Of a DNA stretch of 64,000 bases, positions 10,214-21,243 are shown in pieces; the stretch's first letter is position 1; each line of letters opens with the position of its first letter. Made by a program: the position numbers and the translations under genes. Origin of the DNA: an uncultured Alphaproteobacteria bacterium (GTDB lineage Bacteria; Pseudomonadota; Alphaproteobacteria; HIMB59; GCA-002718135); the NCBI GenBank assembly GCA_902573325.1, contig CACGJH010000003.1:1-64000 (forward strand), given 5' to 3'. The notes under the pieces were generated by a model. The model was not told the DNA's origin. It worked only from the letters and a program-made list of their open reading frames with translations, and ran no database searches.

Positions 10214-11494
10214 TTATTTATTATTTAAGATAGATGATCCAGCATAATTTGCTTTACCTTGTAATGCTTCTTCAATTCTTAACAATTGATTATATTTTGC
10301 TGTTCTATCTGTTCTAGATAATGATCCTGTTTTAATTTGACCTGCTGAAACACCAACTGATAAATCAGCAATCGTCGTATCTTCAGTCTCACCAGAACGA
10401 TGTGAAATTATAGTAGTGAAATTATTTTCTTTTGCTAATTTAATCGACTCCAAAGTTTCTTTTAGTGTACCTATTTGATTTACTTTAACTAAAATAGAAT
10501 TACCCGCACCCTCTGCAATACCTTTTTGTAATCTTTTTTTATTTGTAACAAATAAATCATCACCAACTAACTGAACTTTTTTTCCTATTGTTGATGTTAA
10601 ATTAGACCAACCATCCCAATCATCCTCTGACATTCCATCTTCAATAGAATAAATTGGATAAGCATTTACCAATTTCTCTAAATATTTTATCATCTCATCA
10701 GAAGACAAAACAATTTTTTCTCCTCGTAAATCATATTTATTATTTTTATAAAATTCAGTTGATGCAACATCAAGTGAAAGATAAATATCTTTTCCAGGTT
10801 TAAAACCTGCATCCTCCACTGATTTCAAAACTGTTTCTATAACTTCACTAGAACTATTTATGTTAGGAGCAAATCCACCTTCATCACCGACATTTGTGTT
10901 TAAGCCTTTTGATTTTAAAAGTGACTTTAATGAATGAAATATTTCGCAACCATATTGAAGTGAATCTGAAAAATTATTTGCACCTATAGGAGCAACCATA
11001 AATTCTTGAATATCAACGTCGTTATCTGCATGTGATCCTCCATTAATAATGTTCATCATTGGAACTGGAAGACTCATTGTATTTTCTTTACCAAGAAAAG
11101 AATATAATTCATGACCTTCTGAAGAAGCTAAACATTTTGCAAAAGCTAAGCTTGCAGCAAGCGTTGCATTAGCACCTAAATTTGATTTATTTTCCGTGCC
11201 ATCTAGTTCTAATAAAAAATCATCAAAAGAAGAAATATCTTCAAATGATTTTCCAACTAGTTCATTAGAAATTGTATCATTAATATTTCCTACCGCTTTC
11301 AAAACTCCTTTACCTATATATTTGGATTTATCATTATCTCGCAATTCTAGAGCCTCATGCACTCCAGTAGATGCTCCACTTGGAACCGCAGCTCTTCCAA
11401 ATGTAGAATTTTCAAATTCTATATCACATTCAACAGTAGGATTTCCTCTGCTATCTATTATTTGTCTTGCTTTTATATTAGTTATTTTAGGCAT
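10214..11494 (-). CDS. eno: Enolase
   Basis: [49 protein letters not shown]. Confidence 0.97.
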   Translation of the reverse strand: MPKITNIKARQIIDSRGNPTVECDIEFENSTFGRAAVPSGASTGVHEALELRDNDKSKYIGKGVLKAVGNINDTISNELVGKSFEDISSFDDFLLELDGTENKSNLGANATLAASLAFAKCLASSEGHELYSFLGKENTMSLPVPMMNIINGGSHADNDVDIQEFMVAPIGANNFSDSLQYGCEIFHSLKSLLKSKGLNTNVGDEGGFAPNINSSSEVIETVLKSVEDAGFKPGKDIYLSLDVASTEFYKNNKYDLRGEKIVLSSDEMIKYLEKLVNAYPIYSIEDGMSEDDWDGWSNLTSTIGKKVQLVGDDLFVTNKKRLQKGIAEGAGNSILVKVNQIGTLKETLESIKLAKENNFTTIISHRSGETEDTTIADLSVGVSAGQIKTGSLSRTDRTAKYNQLLRIEEALQGKANYAGSSILNNK

Positions 11495-12317
11495 TGTTTT
11501 TCGCTATATCATCAAATTTTTTAAGTTGAACTAATAAATTTTTTAAATCTTTTATATTAATCATGTTTGGTCCATCACTAGGAGCATTATCTGGATCATT
11601 ATGTGTTTCTAAAAATAAACCAGCTACACCAATAGATATAGCAGCTTTGCATAAAGAAGGGATATGTTCTCTTTGACCGCCACTTTTATCACCTAATCCT
11701 CCTGGTTGTTGAACGGAATGAGTTGCATCAAAAATTACCGGGTATTCATATCTTTTCATAATATCCAAACCTTTAAAATCATTTACTAATGTGTTGTAAC
11801 CAAAAGATGTTCCTCTTTCAGTTATCATAATGTTTTTATTATTTGTAGTTTCTATCTTCGTGAATATATTTTTAACATCAGTTGGTGATAAAAATTGACC
11901 TTTCTTAACATTAATAATTTTATTTGTTCTACCTGCAGCTAATAATAAATCTGTTTGACGGCATAGAAACGCGGGAATTTGGATAATATCGATAATACTA
12001 TCTTGTTTTAATTGATTACATTGATATTCATTATGGACATCAGTTAGTATTGGTAAATTAAAATTAGTTTTAATTTTTTCAAAGATTTTTAATGCTTCAT
12101 CAAGCTTAATACCCCTATCACTATTAATACTTGATCTATTTGCCTTATCAAAACTAGATTTAAAAATTAAATTAATACCAAAATTATCGCATATTTTATT
12201 TAGTTCTTCTGCAATCGTCAATGAGTGACTTTCATTTTCTATTACGCATGGACCTGCAATTAAAATAAATGGTGAATTATTTGAGATAGAAAAATTTTTT
12301 AAATTGATATTAATCAT
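11487..12317 (-). CDS. kdsA: 3-deoxy-8-phosphooctulonate synthase (KDO-8-P synthase)
   Basis: [48 protein letters not shown]. Confidence 0.95.
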   Translation of the reverse strand: MININLKNFSISNNSPFILIAGPCVIENESHSLTIAEELNKICDNFGINLIFKSSFDKANRSSINSDRGIKLDEALKIFEKIKTNFNLPILTDVHNEYQCNQLKQDSIIDIIQIPAFLCRQTDLLLAAGRTNKIINVKKGQFLSPTDVKNIFTKIETTNNKNIMITERGTSFGYNTLVNDFKGLDIMKRYEYPVIFDATHSVQQPGGLGDKSGGQREHIPSLCKAAISIGVAGLFLETHNDPDNAPSDGPNMINIKDLKNLLVQLKKFDDIAKNNA

Positions 12318-13923
12318 TAATTGCAGCCTTTATAAATGATACGAAAAGAGGATGAGGATTTAATGGTCTTGATTTTAACTCTGGATGAAATTGAACTCCT
12401 ATAAACCATTTATGTTTTACACTCTCAAGCACTTCAGGTAATAATCCATCTGGTGACATACCACTGAAATAATAACCTTTGTTTTCAAATTTTGATAGAA
12501 ATTTCTGATTTACTTCGTATCTATGTCTATGTCTCTCACTAATTACTTTATTTTTATAAATAGAAAAAATTTTTGAATTTTTTTTCAAAACAGCTTTGTA
12601 TGCCCCAAGACGCATTGTTCCACCCTTATCACTATTTTTATCTCTTTTTTCGATCTTATTTTTATTTACCCATTCTGTCATTAATCCTACAACTGATTTA
12701 GAAGTTTTCTTAAATTCTGAAGAATGAGCATTTTTAATTTTTAGTACATTTTGTGCTATTTCAATAACAGCTAACTGCATTCCAAGACAAATTCCAAAAA
12801 AAGGAATATTATTTTCTCTCGCATATTTGATGGCATTAATTTTTCCATTAATACCACGAATACCAAAACCACCAGGAATTAGAATTCCATCACAACCTTT
12901 TAATTTTTTCATTAAACTATTGTTGTTTTCTTTTTCAGAATTAATCCATTGAATATCTACATCAGCAGAATTTTCTATACCTCCGTGAACCAATGCTTCA
13001 TTAAGTGATTTATAACTATCTTTAAGATTTGTGTATTTTCCTACTACTGCAATTTTTACTTTATGTTTTCTTTTTTTAATTTTTTTTTGAAGATCGATCC
13101 AAGGCTTTAAATTTAGTTTATGATTTTTTGGTTTATAACCCAATTGTTTAAGAAGAGCTTCATCCAAACCATATGTAGAATATAATGAAGGAACTTCATA
13201 AATTGATTTAGCATTCAATGCAGGAATTACCGACTCTTTTTTAACATTACAAAATAAAGATATTTTAGAAATTGAATCATTATCTATTGGTTGTTCAGAT
13301 CTACACATAATTATATCTGGTTGAATACCAGCATTGAGAAGTTCTTTAACTGAATGTTGAGTAGGTTTTGTTTTTAACTCACCTGCTGAACTTAAATATG
13401 GAATATAAGTCATATGAATTAATGCTGATGAAATATTTTTATCATTTCTAATTTGTCTTATTGCTTCTAAAAAAGGTAGGGATTCAATATCTCCAACTGT
13501 TCCCCCTATTTCATAAATTGCGATATCTTCATTTTTTAAATCACTATTAATAAATGATTTTATTTCATTGGTCACATGAGGAATTACCTGAATTGTTGAA
13601 CCAAGGTAATCTCCCTTTCTTTCTTTTAGGAGAACATTGGAATAAATCTTACCTGACGACACGCTATCTGATTGTTTAGCAGATTGATTTGTGAATCTTT
13701 CGTAATGACCTAGATCTAAATCTGTTTCTGCACCATCATCAGTAACATAAACTTCTCCATGTTGATATGGACTCATTGTGCCTGGATCTACATTTAAATA
13801 CGGATCTAACTTTCTTATCCTTACTTTAAATTTTCTACTTTTTAGAAGAGTTGCTAGAGAAGCTGAGGCTATACCTTTTCCAAGAGATGATGCGACGCCA
13901 CCCGTAATAAAAACAAAATGCAT
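12310..13923 (-). CDS. pyrG: CTP synthase
   Basis: FVFITGGVASSLGKGIASASLATLL; amidotransferase GICLGMQLAVIE; VQFHPELKSRP. Confidence 0.97.
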   Translation of the reverse strand: MHFVFITGGVASSLGKGIASASLATLLKSRKFKVRIRKLDPYLNVDPGTMSPYQHGEVYVTDDGAETDLDLGHYERFTNQSAKQSDSVSSGKIYSNVLLKERKGDYLGSTIQVIPHVTNEIKSFINSDLKNEDIAIYEIGGTVGDIESLPFLEAIRQIRNDKNISSALIHMTYIPYLSSAGELKTKPTQHSVKELLNAGIQPDIIMCRSEQPIDNDSISKISLFCNVKKESVIPALNAKSIYEVPSLYSTYGLDEALLKQLGYKPKNHKLNLKPWIDLQKKIKKRKHKVKIAVVGKYTNLKDSYKSLNEALVHGGIENSADVDIQWINSEKENNNSLMKKLKGCDGILIPGGFGIRGINGKINAIKYARENNIPFFGICLGMQLAVIEIAQNVLKIKNAHSSEFKKTSKSVVGLMTEWVNKNKIEKRDKNSDKGGTMRLGAYKAVLKKNSKIFSIYKNKVISERHRHRYEVNQKFLSKFENKGYYFSGMSPDGLLPEVLESVKHKWFIGVQFHPELKSRPLNPHPLFVSFIKAAIND

Positions 13924-13970
13924 TACGGAATACCGTGATACATAATAGAACTTATTATAGCAAGATATTA

Positions 13971-14276
13971 TTAATTATTTTCTGGTATAGATGGTTCTTC
14001 TGAAGTTTCTTCATTGTTAATTGAAGGAAGTGATTCTAAAACATTGCGATCTGAGCCTATTGAGGCGGTAATTGTAAGAACAATACTCATAATCATGAAC
14101 AAACCAGCAGTTATTGCAGTTAGCCTAGAAAGTAGGTTTGCAGTACCTCGCGCTGACATTAATCCAGTTGAAGTTCCACCACCAAGGCCCAAGCTATCGT
14201 TATCAGAACCTTGTAATAAAACTAATATAACCAAAGCAATCGCAAGTATCAGCTGGATTATTACTAATGTTGTCAT
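13971..14276 (-). CDS. secG: Preprotein translocase subunit SecG
   Basis: Two-TM small protein with LVLLQGSDNDSLGLGGGTSTGLMSARGTANLLSRLTAI. Confidence 0.92.
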   Translation of the reverse strand: MTTLVIIQLILAIALVILVLLQGSDNDSLGLGGGTSTGLMSARGTANLLSRLTAITAGLFMIMSIVLTITASIGSDRNVLESLPSINNEETSEEPSIPENN

Positions 14277-14308
14277 AATTGCGCTTTATATTAAATTGAT
14301 TTTATTTA

Positions 14309-15028
14309 TCAAGAAATAATTGTATTGAATTCATCAACTTTTAATGATGCCCCGCCAATTAAGCAGCCATCTACGTTACTTAATTCAGTAATTTCTTTTG
14401 AATTTGAGGACTTAACAGAACCTCCATAAAGAACCTTAAAACTTCTAAATTTAGTATCAAAATTTTTAATTAGTTCGTGTACTTGATTTATTTCATCGAA
14501 GGTCGGGGTTAATCCAGTTCCTATTGCCCAAACTGGCTCATAAGCAATTAAAGCATTTTGATGATTTGCTAAATTTGGAACACTATCTTTAATTTGTGAA
14601 GATAAGGTTTCTTCTGTTAAGTTGTTTTCTTTTTGCTCTAAGGTTTCGCCTATACAAATAACTGGAATAATATTTTCTTCAATTAGATTTGAACTTTTAA
14701 TATTTACATTATCATTAGTTTCAGAAAAGTATTGTCTTCGCTCAGAGTGTCCAACCAAACAAAAATCTATATTATTATCTTTCAACATTAAGGCAGATAA
14801 TTCTCCAGTATAAGCACCTTCTTTATAAGAGGAAACATCTTGTGCCCCACAAAATAAGTTTTCATTATTTCCTTTTAATGATTTTAAGTAAATTGAAGGT
14901 GGGCAGATAATCGTACAATTATTAGAATTAACTTTTAATTTTTCATAATAATCTTTTAAAAATGAGGAATTTCCATTTAATTTCCAATTTGCAATGAAAA
15001 TTGAAGAATATTTATCAAGATTTACCAT
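14309..15028 (-). CDS. tpiA: Triosephosphate isomerase
   Basis: FIANWKLNG; LVGHSERRQYF; AYEPVWAIGTGLTP; LYGGSVKSSN. Confidence 0.95.
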   Translation of the reverse strand: MVNLDKYSSIFIANWKLNGNSSFLKDYYEKLKVNSNNCTIICPPSIYLKSLKGNNENLFCGAQDVSSYKEGAYTGELSALMLKDNNIDFCLVGHSERRQYFSETNDNVNIKSSNLIEENIIPVICIGETLEQKENNLTEETLSSQIKDSVPNLANHQNALIAYEPVWAIGTGLTPTFDEINQVHELIKNFDTKFRSFKVLYGGSVKSSNSKEITELSNVDGCLIGGASLKVDEFNTIIS

Positions 15029-15077
15029 AATTACTTTTATTTATAGAAACTAATATTATAGAAGCAATAGAAATTTT

Positions 15078-16898
15078 ATGAGATTTTTTAGAAATTCTTG
15101 GATTGGAATTGGTTTAGCTATTCTTTTTGGAGCTAGCTTGTTTTTCTTTAGAGGGCAAGCAAGATACTCAAATTTATTTAATTCTGATAATTTTGTAGCA
15201 GATATTTCTGGCACACCTATTTCAACTACAAAATTTATGCGTTCAATGGATATGAATATTAATCAATTTTCTCAAATGATTGGAAGTAAATTAACTGGCG
15301 ATCAGGTTAGAAGCTTTCAAGTTCATCAAATTGCTCTTCAAAATTTAGTCAATAGCGCAGTCTTCGAAAATGAGTTTGATAAAATAAATTTTATTTTAGA
15401 TGACACCACAATTGCAAAAGAAACAAAAAGAAATTTTCCAGATCTCTACATAAACAATAAATTAGATGATGAAATATTGAATACTTTTTTAAGAAGACAA
15501 GGCTTGAAAATTGAAGATCTTGTTGATTTAATAGACTTTGAAACTAGGTCGATTGTATTTGATCAGCTTTTCTTTCAAAAAAATTATCCATTAGAGTTGC
15601 AAATAAATTTTAATAAGTATGATAATCAGAGTAGAGACATAGATTTGCTTAAAATACCTTACGACGAAATAAAAATTGAAAACTATAGTAAAGATCAAAT
15701 TTCCAAAGATAATAATGAACTATTAGATTACTTTAATAATAACTCTGCTGCATATATGACAAAAGAAGAAAGAGATATTTCATATATATTAATAAGCAAA
15801 AGTGATTATCGCAACAATTTTTCACCTTCAGAAAATAGTCTTAATGATTATTATAATAACAATAAAAACTTATTTATTAATCCAGAAGAGAGAAGTTTTA
15901 AACAATTTAATTTTAAATCAAAAGAAGAAGCAGATGACTTTAAAATAAAAGTTTCTGGAAAAACTAATGAAGAAATTATTAAATATGCAGAAGAAAATAA
16001 TATAGTTTTTAATGATTTCAAGAATGTTAATAAAAATAAAGTTTTAGAACAACTTGCAAATGCAATATTTGAATTAGACAAAGGAAGTATGTCAGATGTA
16101 GTACAAACAACCTTGGCATATCATATAATTATTTTAGATGAAATTTTCCCAGAAAAAGAATTAACATTTGATGAAGTGAAGAATGAAATAAATAATACAT
16201 TAATCAATTTTGAAGTAGATAATTACTTTAATGAATTAAAATCGAGCCTCGACCAGCAAATTCTTGATGGGTTTTCAATTACTGAAATAGCAGATCAAAA
16301 TAATCTGAAATTAATCATTAAGAAAAAAATTATTAACAATACTAACGAAGATGGCCCTACTTTAAACAACGTAATTTCATTTTCTTTTACACAAAATAAA
16401 GATTTTGTTAGTGATTTAGTAGACATTGATGATGATACTTCTTTTATTGTAAACATTGATGACATATATCCATCAAAAATAGAAAGTATCGATAATATCT
16501 TTGACAGTGTTTTAAATGATTTTATATTTACAAAAAAAACTGAACAAGCAGAAAATATTTTTGAAAATAATAAAGAGATCTTCACAAATATAAGTAAATT
16601 TTATGCAACTAATCCGGAAAATTTAAATTTATCTTTAAAGACTAATGATGAATTACCAATATCTTTTAAACAAAAGATTTTTGAAACTGATATTGATAAA
16701 GTAGCTTTTGGCTCAGATGAAAATGCTATTTATTTTGCTAATATTAAAAGTATAAAAATGCCTGAAGAAGGTGAAAATACTTCAAATATTAATTTAATAG
16801 GTGATTTGAAAACAGCATTTGGTAGTGAGATTATTAAGACAAAAGAAATTTCGTTCAATGATGAACTGATAAATGGTCTTTTATCTCAGTATAAATGA
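15078..16898 (+). CDS. ppiD: PpiD/SurA-type periplasmic folding chaperone (SurA_N plus parvulin-like domain)
   Basis: N-terminal TM anchor; SurA_N-like VRSFQVHQIALQNLVNSAVFENE; C-terminal parvulin-like LDKGSMSDVVQTTLAYHIIILDEIFPEKELTFDEVK; located between tpiA and trpE. Confidence 0.78.
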   Translation: MRFFRNSWIGIGLAILFGASLFFFRGQARYSNLFNSDNFVADISGTPISTTKFMRSMDMNINQFSQMIGSKLTGDQVRSFQVHQIALQNLVNSAVFENEFDKINFILDDTTIAKETKRNFPDLYINNKLDDEILNTFLRRQGLKIEDLVDLIDFETRSIVFDQLFFQKNYPLELQINFNKYDNQSRDIDLLKIPYDEIKIENYSKDQISKDNNELLDYFNNNSAAYMTKEERDISYILISKSDYRNNFSPSENSLNDYYNNNKNLFINPEERSFKQFNFKSKEEADDFKIKVSGKTNEEIIKYAEENNIVFNDFKNVNKNKVLEQLANAIFELDKGSMSDVVQTTLAYHIIILDEIFPEKELTFDEVKNEINNTLINFEVDNYFNELKSSLDQQILDGFSITEIADQNNLKLIIKKKIINNTNEDGPTLNNVISFSFTQNKDFVSDLVDIDDDTSFIVNIDDIYPSKIESIDNIFDSVLNDFIFTKKTEQAENIFENNKEIFTNISKFYATNPENLNLSLKTNDELPISFKQKIFETDIDKVAFGSDENAIYFANIKSIKMPEEGENTSNINLIGDLKTAFGSEIIKTKEISFNDELINGLLSQYK

Positions 16899-18373
16899 GT
16901 CTAGAAAAAAAAAAATTTATAAGTCAATATAACAAAGGCTTACCTCAGATATTAAAAAAAAATCTTATTGCTGATATTGAAACACCATTTTCATCATTAT
17001 TAAAAATTAGTAAATCGGAAAAATATTCCTTTCTATTAGAGTCAGTAGAGGGTGGAAGTAAAAGAGGACGTTATTCATTACTTGGTTGTGATCCAGATTT
17101 AATTTGGACAGTTGAGAAAGGTAAGGCAAAAATAAAATATTTGGATCATAATTTTGATTATAAACTAGATCAAAAGCCAATTCATAGTCTTAAAGAACTT
17201 GTAAAAATTTCAAAATTTAAAAATAATGAAATTGACGTTCCTTTCCCAACACTAGTTGGATATCTAGGATATCCAATGATTCAATATATTGAAAAAATTA
17301 AACTAAGTAATAAGGACAATATAAAAATACCTGATGCAATTTTAATCAGACCAAAAATTGTCGCAGTTTTTGATAATATTAAAGATATTATTTCCCTTAT
17401 GGCAGTTACGTATCCAAGTAAAAAAATCTCAGCAGAAAAAGCCTATAGAAAAAATAAATTACTTATTGATAAAACAATTAAAAAGTTAGAAAAAAGTATT
17501 TTAAAACCTGCGCAAAAGAAAAATAAAAAATCTAAATTAAAATTTAAATCAAATTTCAAGAAAGAACAATTTTATAAAATTGTAAATAAAGCAAAAGAAT
17601 ATATTAGAAATGGAGATATCTTCCAAGTTGTGCCTTCACAGAGATTTGAAACAAAATATAATTTAAAGGCAGTCAATCTTTATAGATCATTAAGACGACT
17701 AAATCCATCTCCCTATCTTGTAAATCTTAACTTCGATAAAATTGGCCTTGTTGCATCTAGTCCGGAATTAATGGTTCAATTAAGAAACAAAAAAGTTACG
17801 ATAAGACCAATTGCTGGAACAAGAAAAAGAGGAAAGAATGCCTCTGAAGACCTTTATTTATCTAATGACTTACTGAATGATAAGAAAGAACTCGCAGAAC
17901 ACTTAATGCTTTTAGATTTAGGAAGGAACGATGTTGGTCGCGTTGCAAAAAAAGGAACAGTGAATGTTACTGAAAAGATGATTATAGAATACTACTCTCA
18001 TGTAATGCATATTGTTTCAAACGTTGAGGGAAAAATAGATAATAATTTAGATGCTCTAGATGCTTTAATGGCTGGATTTCCAGCAGGTACAGTTTCTGGT
18101 GCACCAAAAATAAGAGCGATGGAAATCATAGAAGAACTTGAAAATTTAAATAGAAGTTTTTATGCTGGTTGTATGGGTTATTTTGATTCTAATGGAGACA
18201 TGGATACTTGTATTAGTTTGAGGACTGGGCTTGTAAAAGATAATAAATTATACATTCAGGCTGGTGCTGGAATAGTCTATGACTCAGTCCCAAAAAATGA
18301 ACATCAAGAAATTTTGAATAAAGCTGGTGCTTTAATGGCAGCTGCAGAGGATTCATACAAATTCGATATATGA
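16895..18373 (+). CDS. trpE: Anthranilate synthase component I
   Basis: GDIFQVVPSQRF; PIAGTRKRGKN; GFPAGTVSGAPKIRAMEIIEELE; QAGAGIVYDSVP. ATGA overlap with ppiD. Confidence 0.95.
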   Translation: MSLEKKKFISQYNKGLPQILKKNLIADIETPFSSLLKISKSEKYSFLLESVEGGSKRGRYSLLGCDPDLIWTVEKGKAKIKYLDHNFDYKLDQKPIHSLKELVKISKFKNNEIDVPFPTLVGYLGYPMIQYIEKIKLSNKDNIKIPDAILIRPKIVAVFDNIKDIISLMAVTYPSKKISAEKAYRKNKLLIDKTIKKLEKSILKPAQKKNKKSKLKFKSNFKKEQFYKIVNKAKEYIRNGDIFQVVPSQRFETKYNLKAVNLYRSLRRLNPSPYLVNLNFDKIGLVASSPELMVQLRNKKVTIRPIAGTRKRGKNASEDLYLSNDLLNDKKELAEHLMLLDLGRNDVGRVAKKGTVNVTEKMIIEYYSHVMHIVSNVEGKIDNNLDALDALMAGFPAGTVSGAPKIRAMEIIEELENLNRSFYAGCMGYFDSNGDMDTCISLRTGLVKDNKLYIQAGAGIVYDSVPKNEHQEILNKAGALMAAAEDSYKFDI

Positions 18374-18939
18374 TATTACTGATAGATAATTATGATAGTT
18401 TTACTTACAATGTAAAACACTACTTATTGGATTTAAATCAGAAGGTTGTTGTTTTTAGAAATGACAAAATTTCTATAAATAAAGTTCGTAAATTAAAACC
18501 TAAATCAATCGTTATTTCACCAGGTCCGTGCACACCAAATGAAGCTGGAATAAGTCTTAATATCGTTACAGAATTATCAAAACAATTTCCTATACTTGGT
18601 ATTTGCCTAGGACATCAAACTATTGGTCAAGCTTTTGGAGGTAAAATTGTTAAGTGCAAAGAAATCATGCACGGAAAAGTTGATACAATTAATCACTTTG
18701 GCCACTCTATATTTAAAAATGTAGAAAAAAAGTTTAAAGCTACTAGATATCATTCTCTTATAATTGATAAAAAAACTATGCCTAAAGAATTTTTAATTAC
18801 TGCTGAAACAAATAATAAGATCATAATGGGTATTGCACATAAAAAATTACCAATATTTGGTCTACAATTTCATCCAGAAAGTATAGGTACTGATATGGGT
18901 AAAATTATTTTAAAAAACTTTTTAAATTTAGCAAAATAA
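18370..18939 (+). CDS. trpG: Anthranilate synthase component II (glutamine amidotransferase)
   Basis: LLIDNYDSFTYN; VISPGPCTPNEAG; LGICLGHQTIGQAFGG; LQFHPESIGT. Confidence 0.95.
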   Translation: MILLIDNYDSFTYNVKHYLLDLNQKVVVFRNDKISINKVRKLKPKSIVISPGPCTPNEAGISLNIVTELSKQFPILGICLGHQTIGQAFGGKIVKCKEIMHGKVDTINHFGHSIFKNVEKKFKATRYHSLIIDKKTMPKEFLITAETNNKIIMGIAHKKLPIFGLQFHPESIGTDMGKIILKNFLNLAK

Positions 18940-19940
18940 TGGATCAAACTTTAATATTAAATAAAATTCTCGAACAACAAAGTCTAAATATTGAAGAGAG
19001 TATGTACATATTTGATAAAATTATGAGTGGAGAATTAGATGATATTAAAATTACATCTATCCTTATTGGTTTAAAATTAAAAGGTGAGACTAAGGAGGAA
19101 ATAATTGGTGCAGCAAAAGTAATGAGAGAAAAATCCTTAAAAATTAATTCTCCTCAAAATACTGTTGATACGTGTGGAACTGGCGGAGATATGAAAGATA
19201 CATTAAATATTTCTACAAGTGCTGCAATAGTAGCAGCAAGTGCAGGAATTAAAATAGCTAAGCATGGAAATAGATCAGTAAGTTCAAAATGTGGATCTGC
19301 AGATATGCTAGAAGATATGGGTTTTAAAATTACAAGTGATACAAATGAACTTGAAAAATCTTTAATTAATCAAAACTTTTGTTTTTTGTTTGCACAGAAC
19401 CACCATTCAGCAATGAAAAATGTAATAAATGTTAGAAAAAACCTAGGTACTAGAACTATTTTTAATTTACTTGGCCCTCTTACAAATCCAGCTAATGCTA
19501 AAATACAATTATTAGGAGTTTATTCTAAAGAACTTGTTTCAATGCATTGTAATTGTTTGAAGGAGTTAGGTTCTGAAAGAGCTTTAGTTGTTCATGGTTT
19601 GGATGGTTTAGATGAAATAAGTCTTTCAGATAAAACTTTAATAAATGAATTAAAAGACAATAAAATTAATGAATTCGTATTTGACCCAAAAGACTATGGA
19701 TATGACTATATCAAAATAGAAGAAATTAAGGGAGGAAATCCAGATTTTAATTCATATGCATTTTTGGATATGATAAACGGAAATAATGAACCCTATCAAA
19801 ACATAGTAGCAATAAATGCTGGTGCAGCAATATATTTAAGTGGAAAGGCTAAGAATCTTAAAGAAGGTTTTAAAATTGCTCATAAAGTTTTAGATGAAGG
19901 TATTACAAAAGATTTTGTTTACTCAGTAACTAATGGTTAA
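18939..19940 (+). CDS. trpD: Anthranilate phosphoribosyltransferase
   Basis: VDTCGTGGDMKDTLNISTSAAIVAA; AKHGNRSVSSKCGSADMLE; RTIFNLLGPLTNPA. Confidence 0.95.
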   Translation: MDQTLILNKILEQQSLNIEESMYIFDKIMSGELDDIKITSILIGLKLKGETKEEIIGAAKVMREKSLKINSPQNTVDTCGTGGDMKDTLNISTSAAIVAASAGIKIAKHGNRSVSSKCGSADMLEDMGFKITSDTNELEKSLINQNFCFLFAQNHHSAMKNVINVRKNLGTRTIFNLLGPLTNPANAKIQLLGVYSKELVSMHCNCLKELGSERALVVHGLDGLDEISLSDKTLINELKDNKINEFVFDPKDYGYDYIKIEEIKGGNPDFNSYAFLDMINGNNEPYQNIVAINAGAAIYLSGKAKNLKEGFKIAHKVLDEGITKDFVYSVTNG

Positions 19941-20733
19941 TATTCTTAAGAAAATTTGTGAAGATAAATCTAAAGAATTAGAAGAAACAAAAAAAAGATG
20001 TTCTTTTAAAACATTAGAAAAATTAATTTCCTCAAAATTAGAGAAACGCGATTTTAAAGAAAAATTAATTTCAGCGCAAAAAAATAAAAATAATTTTATT
20101 ATTGGTGAAGTAAAAAAACAAAGCCCAAGTGCAGGTGAAATAATTTCAGATTATATACCAGAAGACATTGCTATTTTATATGAAAGATCTGGTGTAGGCG
20201 CGTTATCGATTTTAACAGAGAGTAAATATTTTTTAGGCAATATTGATCATTTATCTCTGGTTAAAAACAAAACAAATTTACCTATTTTAAGAAAAGATTT
20301 TATTATTGATAAATATCAAATTTTAGAAAGTAAGATTTATCAAGCAGACTGTATATTGTTAATTTTATCAATATTATCAGATGATCAGGCAATAGAATTT
20401 ATAAATTATGCAAATGAATTAAAATTAGATTGTATTATAGAGGTTCATGATGAAGACGAACTGAAAAGAGCAATCAAATTAGACTACCCTGTTATCGGAA
20501 TTAATAATAGAAACCTTAAAAGTCTTGAAATAAATTTAAATAACTCAATAAATTTGAATCAAAATTTAACAAATGATTATATTTTAATTGCAGAGAGTGG
20601 AATAAAAACTTCTGACGACATAAAAAAATTTAATTCAACAGGAATTTATAATTTTTTAATTGGAGAAAGTTTGTTAAAATCTAAAAACAAAGAAAAGAAA
20701 ATTGGAGAGTTACTTTTAAATGAGTCATATTAA
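19933..20733 (+). CDS. trpC: Indole-3-glycerol-phosphate synthase
   Basis: IIGEVKKQSPSAGEI; LPILRKDFIIDKYQI; IIEVHDEDEL; GINNRNLKSLEI; IAESGIKT. Confidence 0.94.
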   Translation: MVNILKKICEDKSKELEETKKRCSFKTLEKLISSKLEKRDFKEKLISAQKNKNNFIIGEVKKQSPSAGEIISDYIPEDIAILYERSGVGALSILTESKYFLGNIDHLSLVKNKTNLPILRKDFIIDKYQILESKIYQADCILLILSILSDDQAIEFINYANELKLDCIIEVHDEDELKRAIKLDYPVIGINNRNLKSLEINLNNSINLNQNLTNDYILIAESGIKTSDDIKKFNSTGIYNFLIGESLLKSKNKEKKIGELLLNESY

Positions 20734-21175
20734 TAAAAAAGGAAATCCTTATATAATTGACATATCAAATAAAGATGTCACAGAAAGAGTAGCAGTTGCC
20801 TCTGGTGAAATTAAATTTGATAAAGAAACATATAAAAAAATAAAATCATTTGAGACAAAAAAGGGGAACCTAGAAAAAACTGCAATAATTGGTGGTATTA
20901 TGGGGGCAAAAGAAACTTCAAGATTGATACCGCTTTGTCATAATATTCCAATCAATCACATAAATATTGAGGTTATAAAAAATGATAAAAAACTTACTTT
21001 TATTGTCAAAAGTACAGTTAAAACAAACGCAAATACTGGTGTGGAAATGGAGGCATTAACCGCCGTTACAATTAGCTGTCTGACAATTTATGACATGTGT
21101 AAGTACTTAAATAAAAAAATTAAAATACAAAATATACATCTATTGTCAAAAACAGGTGGTAAATCTAATATTTAA
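20720..21175 (+). CDS. moaC: Cyclic pyranopterin monophosphate synthase accessory protein MoaC
   Basis: DISNKDVTERVAVASGEI; IIGGIMGAKETSRLIPLCHNIPI; GVEMEALTAVTISCLTIYDMCK; 14-nt overlap with trpC. Confidence 0.92.
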   Translation: MSHINKKGNPYIIDISNKDVTERVAVASGEIKFDKETYKKIKSFETKKGNLEKTAIIGGIMGAKETSRLIPLCHNIPINHINIEVIKNDKKLTFIVKSTVKTNANTGVEMEALTAVTISCLTIYDMCKYLNKKIKIQNIHLLSKTGGKSNI

Positions 21176-21204
21176 CTAACTGAAAAATATAGATTATTAT
21201 ATTT

Positions 21205-21239
21205 GTTCTTGTTTTGATCTTAAAGAACATATATAGAAC
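21205..21239 (+). promoter_or_regulatory. LexA (SOS) operator region: perfect GAAC-N7-GAAC at 21225-21239 plus one-mismatch GTTC-N7-GATC at 21205-21219
   Basis: Sequence reads gttcttgttttgatct taaa gaacatatatagaac aata ATG. GTTC-N7-GTTC and its reverse complement GAAC-N7-GAAC are the known alphaproteobacterial LexA box. Confidence 0.85.
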
Positions 21240-21243
21240 AATA

